From: DTBU01 sp964568845
Lineage (GTDB): Archaea > Thermoproteota > CALKCG01 > B24
Direction: 5' to 3'
Assembly (NCBI GenBank): GCA_964568845.1
Contig: CAZMSC010000023.1
Location: 1 to 23,433 of the forward strand
DNA: 23,433 nucleotides
The position numbers and the translations under genes were made by a program. Below are positions 1-7,175 of this stretch, in pieces. Within the stretch, counting starts at the first letter, position 1; every line of letters begins with the position of its first letter. Below the pieces are notes generated by a model, which did not search any database, was not told where the DNA came from, and worked only from the letters and a program-made list of their open reading frames with translations.

Positions 1-905
1 GCTGTCGTTAAAGCTTTTTCCAGGTTCCCATTCGCCTCTTTTAAAGCCTTCTTAGCTAGTCCGTAGCCGGCTCCCGTTTTAAGCATGATTATTGATGCTT
101 TAACGTCGTAGCCTGTAGCTTCTAAAACCTTTGAAGCTTCTTCATAGCTGGCCCCCGTTTCAGCCATTACTATACGTTTAGCTCTCTCCCGTAGTTTAAA
201 ACTAATCGGCCTAAGACTAACCATGAGGTTGCTGTAGACCATTCCCAGCTTAACCATAACTGTTGTACTGAGCATCGTAAGAACGATTTTCTGAGCCGTA
301 CCAGCTTTCATACGCGTAGAGCCCGCTATCACTTCAGGCCCTACGACTGTACATACGACGATATCAGCATACTTCGAGATTTTAGCATCCGGGTTTACAG
401 TAATAGCCACTGTGGTGGCCCTCCTCCTCTTAGCCTCTTTCAAAGCACCGACTACGTATGGGGTGCGTCCGCTGGCGGATATGCCTAAAACCGTGTCGAT
501 CCCACAGACTTTATACTTAGCGATGACTTTGACGCCGTTGCTCTCCCTATCTTCAGCCATCTCAGATGGACCGTACATGGCTTTAAAGCCTCCAGCGAGG
601 ATTGCCACGATTCTTCTAGGGTCTACGTTGAAAGTTGACAGCAACTCAGCTCTATCTATGACGGCTAGCCTACCGCTTGTCCCAGCACCTACGTAGAAAA
701 CACGCCCTCCACTCTTCAAACTGCGTAAGCAGGCTTCCACCGCCTTAGCAATATTTGGTATTTCCCCCTCAACAGCGTAGGCCACTTTCTTATCTTCATC
801 ATTTATCAGCCTTAGTACGTCTTCTACGTCAAGCTTATCTAAGCCGACGGATCTAACGTCTCTCTGCTCAGATATAAGCCTATCAAGTTCTTCCAAATCA
901 TCCAT
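1..905 (-). CDS. murQ: N-acetylmuramic acid 6-phosphate etherase (C-terminal end off window)
   Basis: Reading the minus strand from the ATG at 905 gives 301 codons still open at base 1, already about the full length of bacterial MurQ (roughly 300 residues), so only the last few residues are missing. MurQ cleaves the D-lactyl ether of MurNAc-6-phosphate to give GlcNAc-6-phosphate and D-lactate in the cytoplasm. Visible hallmarks are the N-terminal EQR..GLDKL segment (about 13-26), the SIS phosphosugar loop GAGTSGRLAVIDRAEL (73-88, with E87 at the position of a catalytic Glu), AEDRES (117-122), GISASGRTP (141-149), AGSTRMKAGTAQK (194-206), and a UBA-like helical tail from about 253. The start overlaps the stop of the upstream kinase gene by 8 bp (ATGGATGA), and a GGAGG lies 12 nt upstream, so the two are translationally coupled. 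I am sure of the family; physiological activity in an archaeon is inferred. Confidence 0.95.
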   Translation of the reverse strand, partial: MDDLEELDRLISEQRDVRSVGLDKLDVEDVLRLINDEDKKVAYAVEGEIPNIAKAVEACLRSLKSGGRVFYVGAGTSGRLAVIDRAELLSTFNVDPRRIVAILAGGFKAMYGPSEMAEDRESNGVKVIAKYKVCGIDTVLGISASGRTPYVVGALKEAKRRRATTVAITVNPDAKISKYADIVVCTVVGPEVIAGSTRMKAGTAQKIVLTMLSTTVMVKLGMVYSNLMVSLRPISFKLRERAKRIVMAETGASYEEASKVLEATGYDVKASIIMLKTGAGYGLAKKALKEANGNLEKALTT

Positions 906-1899
906 GTAGAAAAACAGCCTCCCTTACATACGCTCTACTAAATGCTGATTCAAAGAGGTTTTTCATCAAACGGCGGCTCAACGGCCTCCCGGCCTCTTTA
1001 TACGCTAAAAGCAATGCTCCAAAAACAGGTTTAAATCTAGACCTTGACCTTCTAATAGATGGTGCTCTTCTCTTCAAAAGACGGAAGAAGAGTTTGGTGA
1101 AGTCGGCATCGCCTTCAAAAACACCCCCGCAGACACCAACCAACGGCCTCCTCAACTTCATCTTCATTACAACGGCTGAAGTTGCACGGACAAGTTCTAA
1201 GCAAGAACTACGTACAATGATGGATGCAACGCGGTCTCCAGCCTTCCAAAGCCTCACAACCAAAGGAGCTAAAGACGCTACTTCAACAACCCCTATCCTC
1301 CTCAACGATATTAGGTCTACAACGTCTACGAGGGAATTTACGCTGAAATGTTCTGGTATACGCTCTATTAGAGCCGTCTCCCCGCCTCTCCCATCGTAAG
1401 CCATCAATGCATACTTTAAAGCCTCTCTACCTATGTGGAAAGCACCCCCCTCGTCATCGATCAAGTAGCCCCAGCCACCTACCCTATGGTAAACGCCATC
1501 TTCGTCCAAACCTAAAACTATTGCGCCTGTACCAGAGACCGTAACAACGCCTGGTCTACCTAGAGTTGTAGCCATAAGCGCCGCTATGGCATCGCTATCC
1601 ACATAAACCCTGTTGGAAAACCCCAATTTCCTAAGGCTTCGCCCTATCAGTCTTCTTCTACGCTCACTGCCACCTCCAGCCGTCGCTACGAAGATCGAAT
1701 CGACCTGCTCGACGGTTATACCAGCCTCTTCAACGGCTTTATCTAAGGCCATCTTAACGTTGTCAAGCATTGTTTTAACACCAACTACAGATATGTTGGA
1801 GGATTTAGATAGACCTAAACCGATGATTTGACCACTTTCATCAGCTATCAGACATGAGGTCTTTGTAGCCCCTCCATCAATACCGCAGAAAAACCTCAT
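898..1899 (-). CDS. BadF/BadG-type amino-sugar kinase (MurNAc/GlcNAc kinase candidate)
   Basis: 333 residues of the ASKHA-fold BadF/BadG/NagK family. The phosphate-1 loop GIDGGATKT lies at 6-14 (D8), a catalytic-type Asp in VDSDAIAAL near D103, the phosphate-2 loop VSGTGAIVLG at 121-130, and the family hallmark GGWGYLIDDEGGA at 141-153. Family members phosphorylate N-acetylglucosamine, and Clostridium MurK phosphorylates both MurNAc and GlcNAc at O6. Because the next gene is murQ with overlapping ends, a MurK-like role supplying MurNAc-6-phosphate is the best inference; GlcNAc kinase is the main alternative. The ATG start at 1899 is preceded by a TATA-like box about 35 bp upstream and no Shine-Dalgarno, consistent with a leaderless message. 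The C-terminal third is rich in Arg. Confidence 0.88.
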   Translation of the reverse strand: MRFFCGIDGGATKTSCLIADESGQIIGLGLSKSSNISVVGVKTMLDNVKMALDKAVEEAGITVEQVDSIFVATAGGGSERRRRLIGRSLRKLGFSNRVYVDSDAIAALMATTLGRPGVVTVSGTGAIVLGLDEDGVYHRVGGWGYLIDDEGGAFHIGREALKYALMAYDGRGGETALIERIPEHFSVNSLVDVVDLISLRRIGVVEVASLAPLVVRLWKAGDRVASIIVRSSCLELVRATSAVVMKMKLRRPLVGVCGGVFEGDADFTKLFFRLLKRRAPSIRRSRSRFKPVFGALLLAYKEAGRPLSRRLMKNLFESAFSRAYVREAVFLHG

Positions 1900-1900
1900 A

Positions 1901-1940
1901 CTCTAAAAATATAATAGCTGACACTTCGCTATATTTATTC
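1901..1940. promoter_or_regulatory. Compact divergent promoter between kinase-murQ and namZ
   Basis: Only 41 bp separate the two divergent start codons. An A/T box, AAAAATATAA at 1905-1914, sits about 31 bp upstream of the GTG at 1941. A second box, AATAAATATA read on the minus strand at 1930-1939, sits about 35 bp upstream of the ATG at 1899. Each box therefore lies next to the opposite gene's start codon. Both transcripts should be nearly leaderless, and the TBP/TFB footprints would be very close, so the two sides may compete or be controlled together. Inferred from spacing and composition only. Confidence 0.6.
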
Positions 1941-3155
1941 GTGACTGAGCTTAGAATAGGCATTCAATCTCTAGTTGAAGACGGTTTACCACTTTTAACC
2001 AATAAACGTATAGGCGTCGTTTCAAACCATACCGGGGTCACGTCTGAGTTTGAACATTTAGTAGACGTGCTTTACTTCAAGCTTCATTTAAACGTTAAAG
2101 CAGTCTTCGCCCCAGAGCATGGTTTTAGAGGAGACCTGCCTGAAGGCTTCTCTGTAGAGAGTTATGTAGATGATAGGACGCGGCTTCCAGTCTACAGTCT
2201 ATACGGAGCTAGGTTGAAGCCTTCCAAGGATATTCTAAATGAGCTAGACGTATTGATCTACGATATTCAAGACGTTGGAGCCCGCTTCTACACGTACATC
2301 TCAACGCTTTTCTACGTCTTGGAGGTTGCTGGAGAAACTGGTGTAGAAGTGCTTCTACTGGATAGGCCGAACCCTATAACAGGGGTCCGCATGGAAGGGC
2401 CGATTCTAGATGGTAGATTTAGGTCATTCGTCGGAATATGGGAGATCCCGGTTATGCATGGAATGACCGTTGGAGAGCTGGCTTTACTATTTAATGGAGA
2501 AGCTGGATTAAACGCGAAGCTGAAAGTGTATAAGCTGGTCGGGTGGAGCCGTAGAATGTGGTTTGATGAAACTAGTCTTCCATGGGTTCCTCCGTCGCCC
2601 AACATGCCGTGTTTAAGCACAGCGACGGTCTACCCTGGAACATGTTTACTGGAGGGGACTAACATATCCGAGGGGAGGGGGACAACTAAGCCCTTTGAAC
2701 TGGTAGGTGCACCGTGGATAGACGGGTATAAAATTGTTGAAGAATTGAAGGCTCTGCCTCTTAAAGGTGTCAAGTTTCGGCCATCTACATTCATACCCAG
2801 GCACGGTAAGTATGCGGGCCAACTGTGCCACGGGTTGCAAATACACGTCACCGATAGAGATGTACTGGAGCCCGTTAAACTCGGATTGGCTATAATATGG
2901 GCGGCTGAGAGGCTACACCCCGATAAACTCCAGTTTAACGTTAAATGCTATGAAGATACGCTGGGATGCTCTGTTTGCGGAGTCGGCGCCTCATCTATTA
3001 AACCTCAAACAAGATACTACTTCGATTGCCTGATCGGAAACGATACCATCCGTAAGCTCATAGAGGAAGGTTGTGACTTTAAGGAGATTGCCAGATTATG
3101 CGATGAAATAGAGCTTTTTGAAAAAAATAGGAGGAAGTATCTGCTGTACAGTTGA
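1941..3155 (+). CDS. namZ: NamZ/YbbC-type exo-beta-N-acetylmuramidase (DUF1343)
   Basis: 404 residues matching the whole NamZ (YbbC, DUF1343) family. B. subtilis NamZ releases MurNAc from the non-reducing end of peptidoglycan chains. Conserved blocks in order: VVSNHTG (26-32), APEHGFRGDL (57-66), VYSLYG, LIYDIQDVGARFYTYIS, LLLDRPNP, MHGMTVGELA, WVPPSPN, YPGTCLLEGTN followed by SEGRGTTKPFE, and VGAPW. The GTG start is favoured because the conserved domain begins within ten residues and a TATA-like box lies about 31 bp upstream; there is no room for a signal peptide, whereas secreted bacterial NamZ has one. It is divergent from the kinase and murQ genes and convergent with the deacetylase, which ends 13 bp away. 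Family assignment is firm; the substrate in this host is inferred. Confidence 0.92.
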   Translation: MTELRIGIQSLVEDGLPLLTNKRIGVVSNHTGVTSEFEHLVDVLYFKLHLNVKAVFAPEHGFRGDLPEGFSVESYVDDRTRLPVYSLYGARLKPSKDILNELDVLIYDIQDVGARFYTYISTLFYVLEVAGETGVEVLLLDRPNPITGVRMEGPILDGRFRSFVGIWEIPVMHGMTVGELALLFNGEAGLNAKLKVYKLVGWSRRMWFDETSLPWVPPSPNMPCLSTATVYPGTCLLEGTNISEGRGTTKPFELVGAPWIDGYKIVEELKALPLKGVKFRPSTFIPRHGKYAGQLCHGLQIHVTDRDVLEPVKLGLAIIWAAERLHPDKLQFNVKCYEDTLGCSVCGVGASSIKPQTRYYFDCLIGNDTIRKLIEEGCDFKEIARLCDEIELFEKNRRKYLLYS

Positions 3156-3168
3156 AAGATTGGAGAGA

Positions 3169-3852
3169 TTATGGCAATTCTCTCAGCCGCATTTTCCTTT
3201 GGATTTCAGGAACCATAAGTGTTTGAGCGTATTTGAAGCCGGATTCAATCCCCCTCAACCTGAAGAGGCAGGTGTAGTACTCTATGTATGGAAAACCAGT
3301 CTCCCCTCTAGCAAACGCATATGTGCTGGCGGCCTCCCTCCACTTTTCAAACTCAGCACTTATGTCTACGTAAACCTGCGGTTTGAAACCATAGGGGTCT
3401 TCCCAGTTCTCCGCGTAGTATAACGCCTTAACCTGGAACGGGGGCCTCTCCCTCTCAACGGCTGGTAACGCGGCGTAGAAGACGGCGTCTTTCACGTTGA
3501 AATAGGTATTCCTATGGTCTCTATGAATACTCCCCTTCCAATGAGTCACCAATATTTCAGGCCTATGCTCTCTAATTAAATCGCAGAGCCTAAACTTGAC
3601 TTCGCTATTAACCGGTAACTCTCCATCCTTATAGGGCAGGAATACTACTTTGGCGCCTAAGATTTCAGCTGCATTCTCAGCCTCCTTACGCTTTTGAAAG
3701 CCGTAATCTTCAGCTGAAAGCTTGAAGTGCCCCTTCTCACCTAAGGTCATGTGTACGATGATTACATCGTGTTTTGAGCACTTAGTAATAATCCCGCCGC
3801 AGGTGACCTCCGCATCACCGGCGTGTGCACCTACCACCATCAGCTTCACCAT
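3169..3852 (-). CDS. PIG-L/LmbE family N-acetylglucosamine-type deacetylase
   Basis: 227 residues of the PIG-L (LmbE-like) Rossmann-type zinc deacetylase family, which removes acetyl groups from GlcNAc-containing substrates; archaeal relatives include diacetylchitobiose deacetylase. The first zinc motif reads GAHAGDAE (8-15) instead of the usual AHPDD[A/E]: H10 and D13 keep the zinc-ligand positions, but the general-base Asp position is G12. The second motif HRDH (110-113) is intact. The start ATG at 3852 has an AGGTGG just upstream, and the GNAT gene ends 8 bp before it, so they form a two-gene operon. In context it could deacetylate GlcNAc or GlcNAc-6-phosphate released by the MurQ pathway, but the altered active site leaves its chemistry open. 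Confidence 0.85.
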   Translation of the reverse strand: MVKLMVVGAHAGDAEVTCGGIITKCSKHDVIIVHMTLGEKGHFKLSAEDYGFQKRKEAENAAEILGAKVVFLPYKDGELPVNSEVKFRLCDLIREHRPEILVTHWKGSIHRDHRNTYFNVKDAVFYAALPAVERERPPFQVKALYYAENWEDPYGFKPQVYVDISAEFEKWREAASTYAFARGETGFPYIEYYTCLFRLRGIESGFKYAQTLMVPEIQRKMRLRELP

Positions 3853-3860
3853 ACAACCAC

Positions 3861-4829
3861 CTACAGAGCCTTCCTCATAATGTAAAAGCTTCTAGTTATT
3901 TTAAAACCGAACCGTGAGTAAAACTTCGCGGCCTCCCTATCGGTCCAAAGCAGGAAGGCATTATGGAAACCTCTCGACCGCATACTCTGGAGGCACTTAG
4001 CCATTAGAACACTTCCAATACCTTTCCCCCTCATATCCCTTCTCACGCCGAAGGGGCCGAAGTGTGTTCCAGGCCTATACCAATCATATTCTTCACCGTG
4101 AAAGTACTGGCAGTATCCTACAACATCGCCATGTTTAACAGCTACGAGTATTTGATCTTTGTCGCATCCGCTTTGAAGAAGCTCCAACGTATGCCTATAC
4201 CAGTCCGCATGGAAGCTCTCTCTGAGGAATTTCAAAAGCGGGTAGATGTATCTAGTTTCTAGAGGCTGAATTTCCACTCCATCTCCTTTAAGCCTCTTCT
4301 CAGCTTCCACAACCCATTCAGGTAGGCTATAGTCTGGATATAGTTGAACATCCATACTCAAAGCCTCGTACATCTTCTCAAAACCATGCTTAACCAATAA
4401 CGCAAGTAACTCTCCATACCTCTCTGGGTCCACGCCTGGGAAGAAGTAGTTTGGAGTGTATGGTGAAAACCAGACATATTTACGTCTCTTCTCCCTGAAA
4501 AATTTAAACGCCTCTATAATTAAACGGTCGGCAACATCCGTCCCAAGAAACGCGGGCTTCATGGCTATAGCCGTTATCCAGCCATCCTCATCATCCAATC
4601 CGTGGTAAAACAGGGGATACTGCCTTACAATTCCGATAAGAAAACCCACGATTTCACTGTTGTATTCTGCTATTTTCAGCCCAGATTTGTCGAAATTTGG
4701 ATCGAGTAGGACTTTCCTCTCCAATACTTTCAAAGTCAATGGATCTTTTCTGAAGAATTCGTTCCAAATGTTAACAAGTGCTTCTTCATCCCCAGCCATA
4801 TATTCACGGATCGTTAACTGAAGCGCCAT
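3861..4829 (-). CDS. GNAT family N-acetyltransferase, two-domain
   Basis: 322 residues, about twice the length of one GNAT domain. The C-terminal half carries a clear acetyl-CoA motif A, with GPFGVRRDMRGKGIGSVLM followed by FYSRFGFK near the end. The N-terminal half (about 1-160) looks like a diverged GNAT domain: IREYMAGDEEALVNIWNEFF, then IAEYNSEIVGFLIGI and ITAIAMKP. The acceptor cannot be told from sequence. It lies 8 bp upstream of the PIG-L deacetylase on the same strand, which suggests paired acetylation and deacetylation of an amino sugar. B. subtilis also has a GNAT gene (ybbJ) beside murQ, but orthology is not shown here. The start at 4829 follows an 85-bp divergent spacer. Confidence 0.82.
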   Translation of the reverse strand: MALQLTIREYMAGDEEALVNIWNEFFRKDPLTLKVLERKVLLDPNFDKSGLKIAEYNSEIVGFLIGIVRQYPLFYHGLDDEDGWITAIAMKPAFLGTDVADRLIIEAFKFFREKRRKYVWFSPYTPNYFFPGVDPERYGELLALLVKHGFEKMYEALSMDVQLYPDYSLPEWVVEAEKRLKGDGVEIQPLETRYIYPLLKFLRESFHADWYRHTLELLQSGCDKDQILVAVKHGDVVGYCQYFHGEEYDWYRPGTHFGPFGVRRDMRGKGIGSVLMAKCLQSMRSRGFHNAFLLWTDREAAKFYSRFGFKITRSFYIMRKAL

Positions 4830-4914
4830 AGCTAAAACTATGCCTGCTTTGACTCTTAACAGTTTTCCAAGTTTGAAAAATCTTATCTATTCGGTCTGAG
4901 ACTATAAAATCAGC

Positions 4915-5472
4915 ATGAGGAAAGCTATAACATATTTTGAAAAAGCGGGGCCGGAGAATACGGGGGAGACGATTAGACTAGCTTATGAGAGAGCTTTAGA
5001 GCTTGGGATAAGGGATGTAGTAGTAGCTTCAACCCATGGTTCTACAGCGCTTAAACTGGCTGAAGTCTTCAATCCATCGAAGTTCAACGTAGTCGCCGTA
5101 ACGATATCTGAAGGTTACAGCGAGGAGGGATGGACGATGACGGAAGATGAACGATTGGCCCTTCAGAAGAGAGGTATTAAAGTGCTTACATGTGCTCACT
5201 CCTTAAGCGACGGCGTTGACGAAGCATTCACAGGTCTTCTATCGGCTAAAGAAGTCATAGCTCAAACACTATACAGGTTTAGTCAAGGTATGAAGGTCTG
5301 CGTCGAAGTCGTTTTAATGGCCGCTGACGCAGGGCTTATACCAGTCGATAGAAGTGTAATCGCTATAGCCGGAACAGATAGAGGAGCTGATACGGCGATT
5401 GTAGTTAAACCATCATACTCTCGGAAGTTTACAGAGTTGAAGATAAAAGAGATAATATGCATGCCCAGTTGA
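4915..5472 (+). CDS. Pyruvate-kinase C-terminal-like domain protein
   Basis: 185 residues forming a single alpha/beta domain like the C-terminal (allosteric) domain of pyruvate kinase, found as a stand-alone protein in many archaea (COG1751-like). The opening KAGPENTGETIRLAYERA, the strand VVVASTHGSTALKLAEVF, the segment VVAVTISEGYSEEGWTM, and the closing VIAIAGTDRGADTAIVVKP are typical of that group. No enzymatic function is established. It could bind a phosphorylated metabolite. It is divergent from the GNAT-deacetylase pair and 46 bp upstream of the serine hydrolase on the same strand, so it may be cotranscribed with it. An A/T-rich stretch, ATCTTATCTAT near 4880-4890, is the best TATA candidate. 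Confidence 0.8.
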   Translation: MRKAITYFEKAGPENTGETIRLAYERALELGIRDVVVASTHGSTALKLAEVFNPSKFNVVAVTISEGYSEEGWTMTEDERLALQKRGIKVLTCAHSLSDGVDEAFTGLLSAKEVIAQTLYRFSQGMKVCVEVVLMAADAGLIPVDRSVIAIAGTDRGADTAIVVKPSYSRKFTELKIKEIICMPS

Positions 5473-5518
5473 AACACAATCGAAACCCCTATTTTTTAAT
5501 TTTAGAGAGGACGATTTC

Positions 5519-6622
5519 ATGTGTAGTATTTTAAAGTTCGGAGACCCGTCGGAAGCTGGTTTAAACTCTGAAAAACTACTGGAGGCGCTAAAGGTTTTAA
5601 AGAATGGAGTTAAAGATGGAGTCTACCCAGGCTTCGTAGCCTTGGTGGCTCGGAGAGCCACGATAGCTCTTTACGAGGCTGAAGGCTATGCTCAACTTGT
5701 ACCTGAAGAAAAACCTATTACTAGAGAGGCGCTCTTCGACTTAGCATCAATCACTAAACCCGTTTGCACGGCTACTCTAACGCTTAAGATGGTTGAAAAA
5801 GGGCTTTTAAGTCTAAACTCTCCCATATCAGAGTTCTTCGACGGGTGGAGTCACGGATGGAGGGGAAACGTTAGAATAGAGCATCTTCTAACTCACAGTT
5901 CCGGATTACCCGCCTGGTTACCGCTTTATAAAACATGCAAAAGTAGAAGTGAGTTTCTAAATACGATAACCAAGTTGGATTGTGAATATGAGCCGGGTTC
6001 TAGAATTGTCTACAGCGATTTGGGCTTCATCTTATTGGGCTTTATACTGGAGACTGTTTCAGGGCTGAGCCTTGATAGGCTCTCTAATTCTGAGATATTC
6101 GAGCCGCTTAAAATGTATGAAACGACGTTTAAACCTACAGGCTCTCTGAAAGCTAGGGCTGTCGCCACGGAGAATTGCCCATGGAGGGGGAGGGTGCTGG
6201 TGGGTGAGGTTCACGATGAAAACGCCTATGCTTTAGGAGGTGTGGCTGGTCATGCCGGCTTGTTTTCCACCGCGTACGATTTGGCTGTTTTCAGCCAGAT
6301 GATGCTTAATAGAGGATGCTATGGTTCTGTTAGAGTCTTAAAAGAGGAGACCGTTGAAGAAGCCGTGAAAGTTTGGCTTGAAGACGGCCCCAGAAGATTT
6401 GGACTTGGATGGGCCAAACCTTTCGAATGGCCCTTTCCTGATGAATCCTACGGACATACGGGTTTCACCGGGACATCGATCTGGATAAATCCTAAAATGG
6501 GTCTCTTCGCGATATTGTTGACTAATCGTATCCATCCATCTAGAAGTAATCCCGCTTGCGAGAGAATAAATGATATAAGAGGAGCTTTTCATAGGTTAAT
6601 TGTAGAGGCTATTATAGACTGA
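5519..6622 (+). CDS. Beta-lactamase-fold serine hydrolase, AmiE/YbbE-like
   Basis: 367 residues of the serine beta-lactamase/class C PBP fold. The catalytic S-x-x-K is S77-I-T-K80 within FDLASITKP, the second motif is Y165-S-D167 within VYSDLGFILLG, and the third is H313-T-G315 within GHTGFTGTSIW. Family members include esterases, DD-peptidases and B. subtilis AmiE (YbbE), a MurNAc-L-alanine amidase encoded beside namZ and murQ. Given the neighbours here, removal of the stem peptide from muropeptides is the best inference. There is no signal peptide: the mature domain starts within about ten residues of the ATG, so it should be cytoplasmic, unlike AmiE. GAGAGG at 5504-5509 supports this start. 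An esterase role remains possible. Confidence 0.85.
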   Translation: MCSILKFGDPSEAGLNSEKLLEALKVLKNGVKDGVYPGFVALVARRATIALYEAEGYAQLVPEEKPITREALFDLASITKPVCTATLTLKMVEKGLLSLNSPISEFFDGWSHGWRGNVRIEHLLTHSSGLPAWLPLYKTCKSRSEFLNTITKLDCEYEPGSRIVYSDLGFILLGFILETVSGLSLDRLSNSEIFEPLKMYETTFKPTGSLKARAVATENCPWRGRVLVGEVHDENAYALGGVAGHAGLFSTAYDLAVFSQMMLNRGCYGSVRVLKEETVEEAVKVWLEDGPRRFGLGWAKPFEWPFPDESYGHTGFTGTSIWINPKMGLFAILLTNRIHPSRSNPACERINDIRGAFHRLIVEAIID

Positions 6623-6630
6623 TTTCGGTA

Positions 6631-6650
6631 AAATTCATATATTTGTAAGC
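6631..6650 (+). promoter_or_regulatory. TATA-like promoter of the coiled-coil protein gene
   Basis: The stretch TTCATATATTTGTAAGC is centred about 27 bp upstream of the ATG at 6667, with a purine-rich GGTAAA just before it as a BRE candidate. No Shine-Dalgarno is visible, so a leaderless message is expected. Confidence 0.5.
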
Positions 6651-6666
6651 GGAAAATTTTTCTTGA

Positions 6667-7098
6667 ATGTCTACATCATCTTCGGAGAAAGTTGAGCTTA
6701 GAACTGGCGTTATACCAGTTGCTTTATATGCAGATAAGCTTAGGAAAGTAGCATTAGCCGTTTTTAAGAATTTAGCCCCTCGAGATGTAATACTTAGAGA
6801 TGTAGCTAAACTCAATCAAACACTATATGGAAAGCTTGTAGAAGAACTTAAACTCGGTAAAGGAGACTTCATAAGGATAACTATTAAAGCTTTCTACGAT
6901 AGAGATAAAGGTGAAATATCGTTTGAAGAATCTCATATAGAAAGACTCGTATTCGAATCAGATATCAAACAGACCTATGAAGCTAAGTTAAGAGAATTAG
7001 AAGAGGTTCTTAGAAAGGTCGAAGCCGAGAAAGAATACTATAGAAAACAATTGGAAAATTTAAAGAAGGGTTTAGAAGAACTTCTAAAAACGCTTTAA
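6667..7098 (+). CDS. Small archaeal protein with C-terminal coiled coil (DUF2258-like)
   Basis: 143 residues. The first 95 or so form a mixed alpha/beta domain (VIPVALYADKLRKVALAVFK, LNQTLYGKLVEELKLGKGDFIRI). The last 45 are a continuous heptad-like Glu/Lys/Leu coiled coil ending in KKGLEELLKTL. From memory, the ADK-R and LNQ-LY...LKLGKGD pattern recalls the crenarchaeal DUF2258 family, whose function is unknown; I could not verify this. It has its own TATA-like box and no Shine-Dalgarno. It stands alone between the plus-strand serine hydrolase and the minus-strand fucosidase, and nothing in the sequence ties it to amino-sugar metabolism. Confidence 0.78.
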   Translation: MSTSSSEKVELRTGVIPVALYADKLRKVALAVFKNLAPRDVILRDVAKLNQTLYGKLVEELKLGKGDFIRITIKAFYDRDKGEISFEESHIERLVFESDIKQTYEAKLRELEEVLRKVEAEKEYYRKQLENLKKGLEELLKTL

Positions 7099-7175
7099 AT
7101 GCTGATCGTCCAGAGAGAAAAAATGTGGCTTCGTTTAGATTAGACCTTAAAAAGTAAAAATTTCGGGATCGCCTA

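Noticed and set aside
1094..1399. Plus-strand frames opposite the kinase gene, and similar ones opposite NamZ, the OPT-like protein and ABC genes
   Set aside because: They have no family motifs, lie antisense to confidently assigned genes, and have low-complexity Ser/Thr/Pro composition typical of shadow frames.
5519..6622. Serine hydrolase as a beta-lactam resistance enzyme
   Set aside because: It has the fold, but the YSD motif, missing signal peptide and mur-gene neighbours fit an amidase or esterase better.
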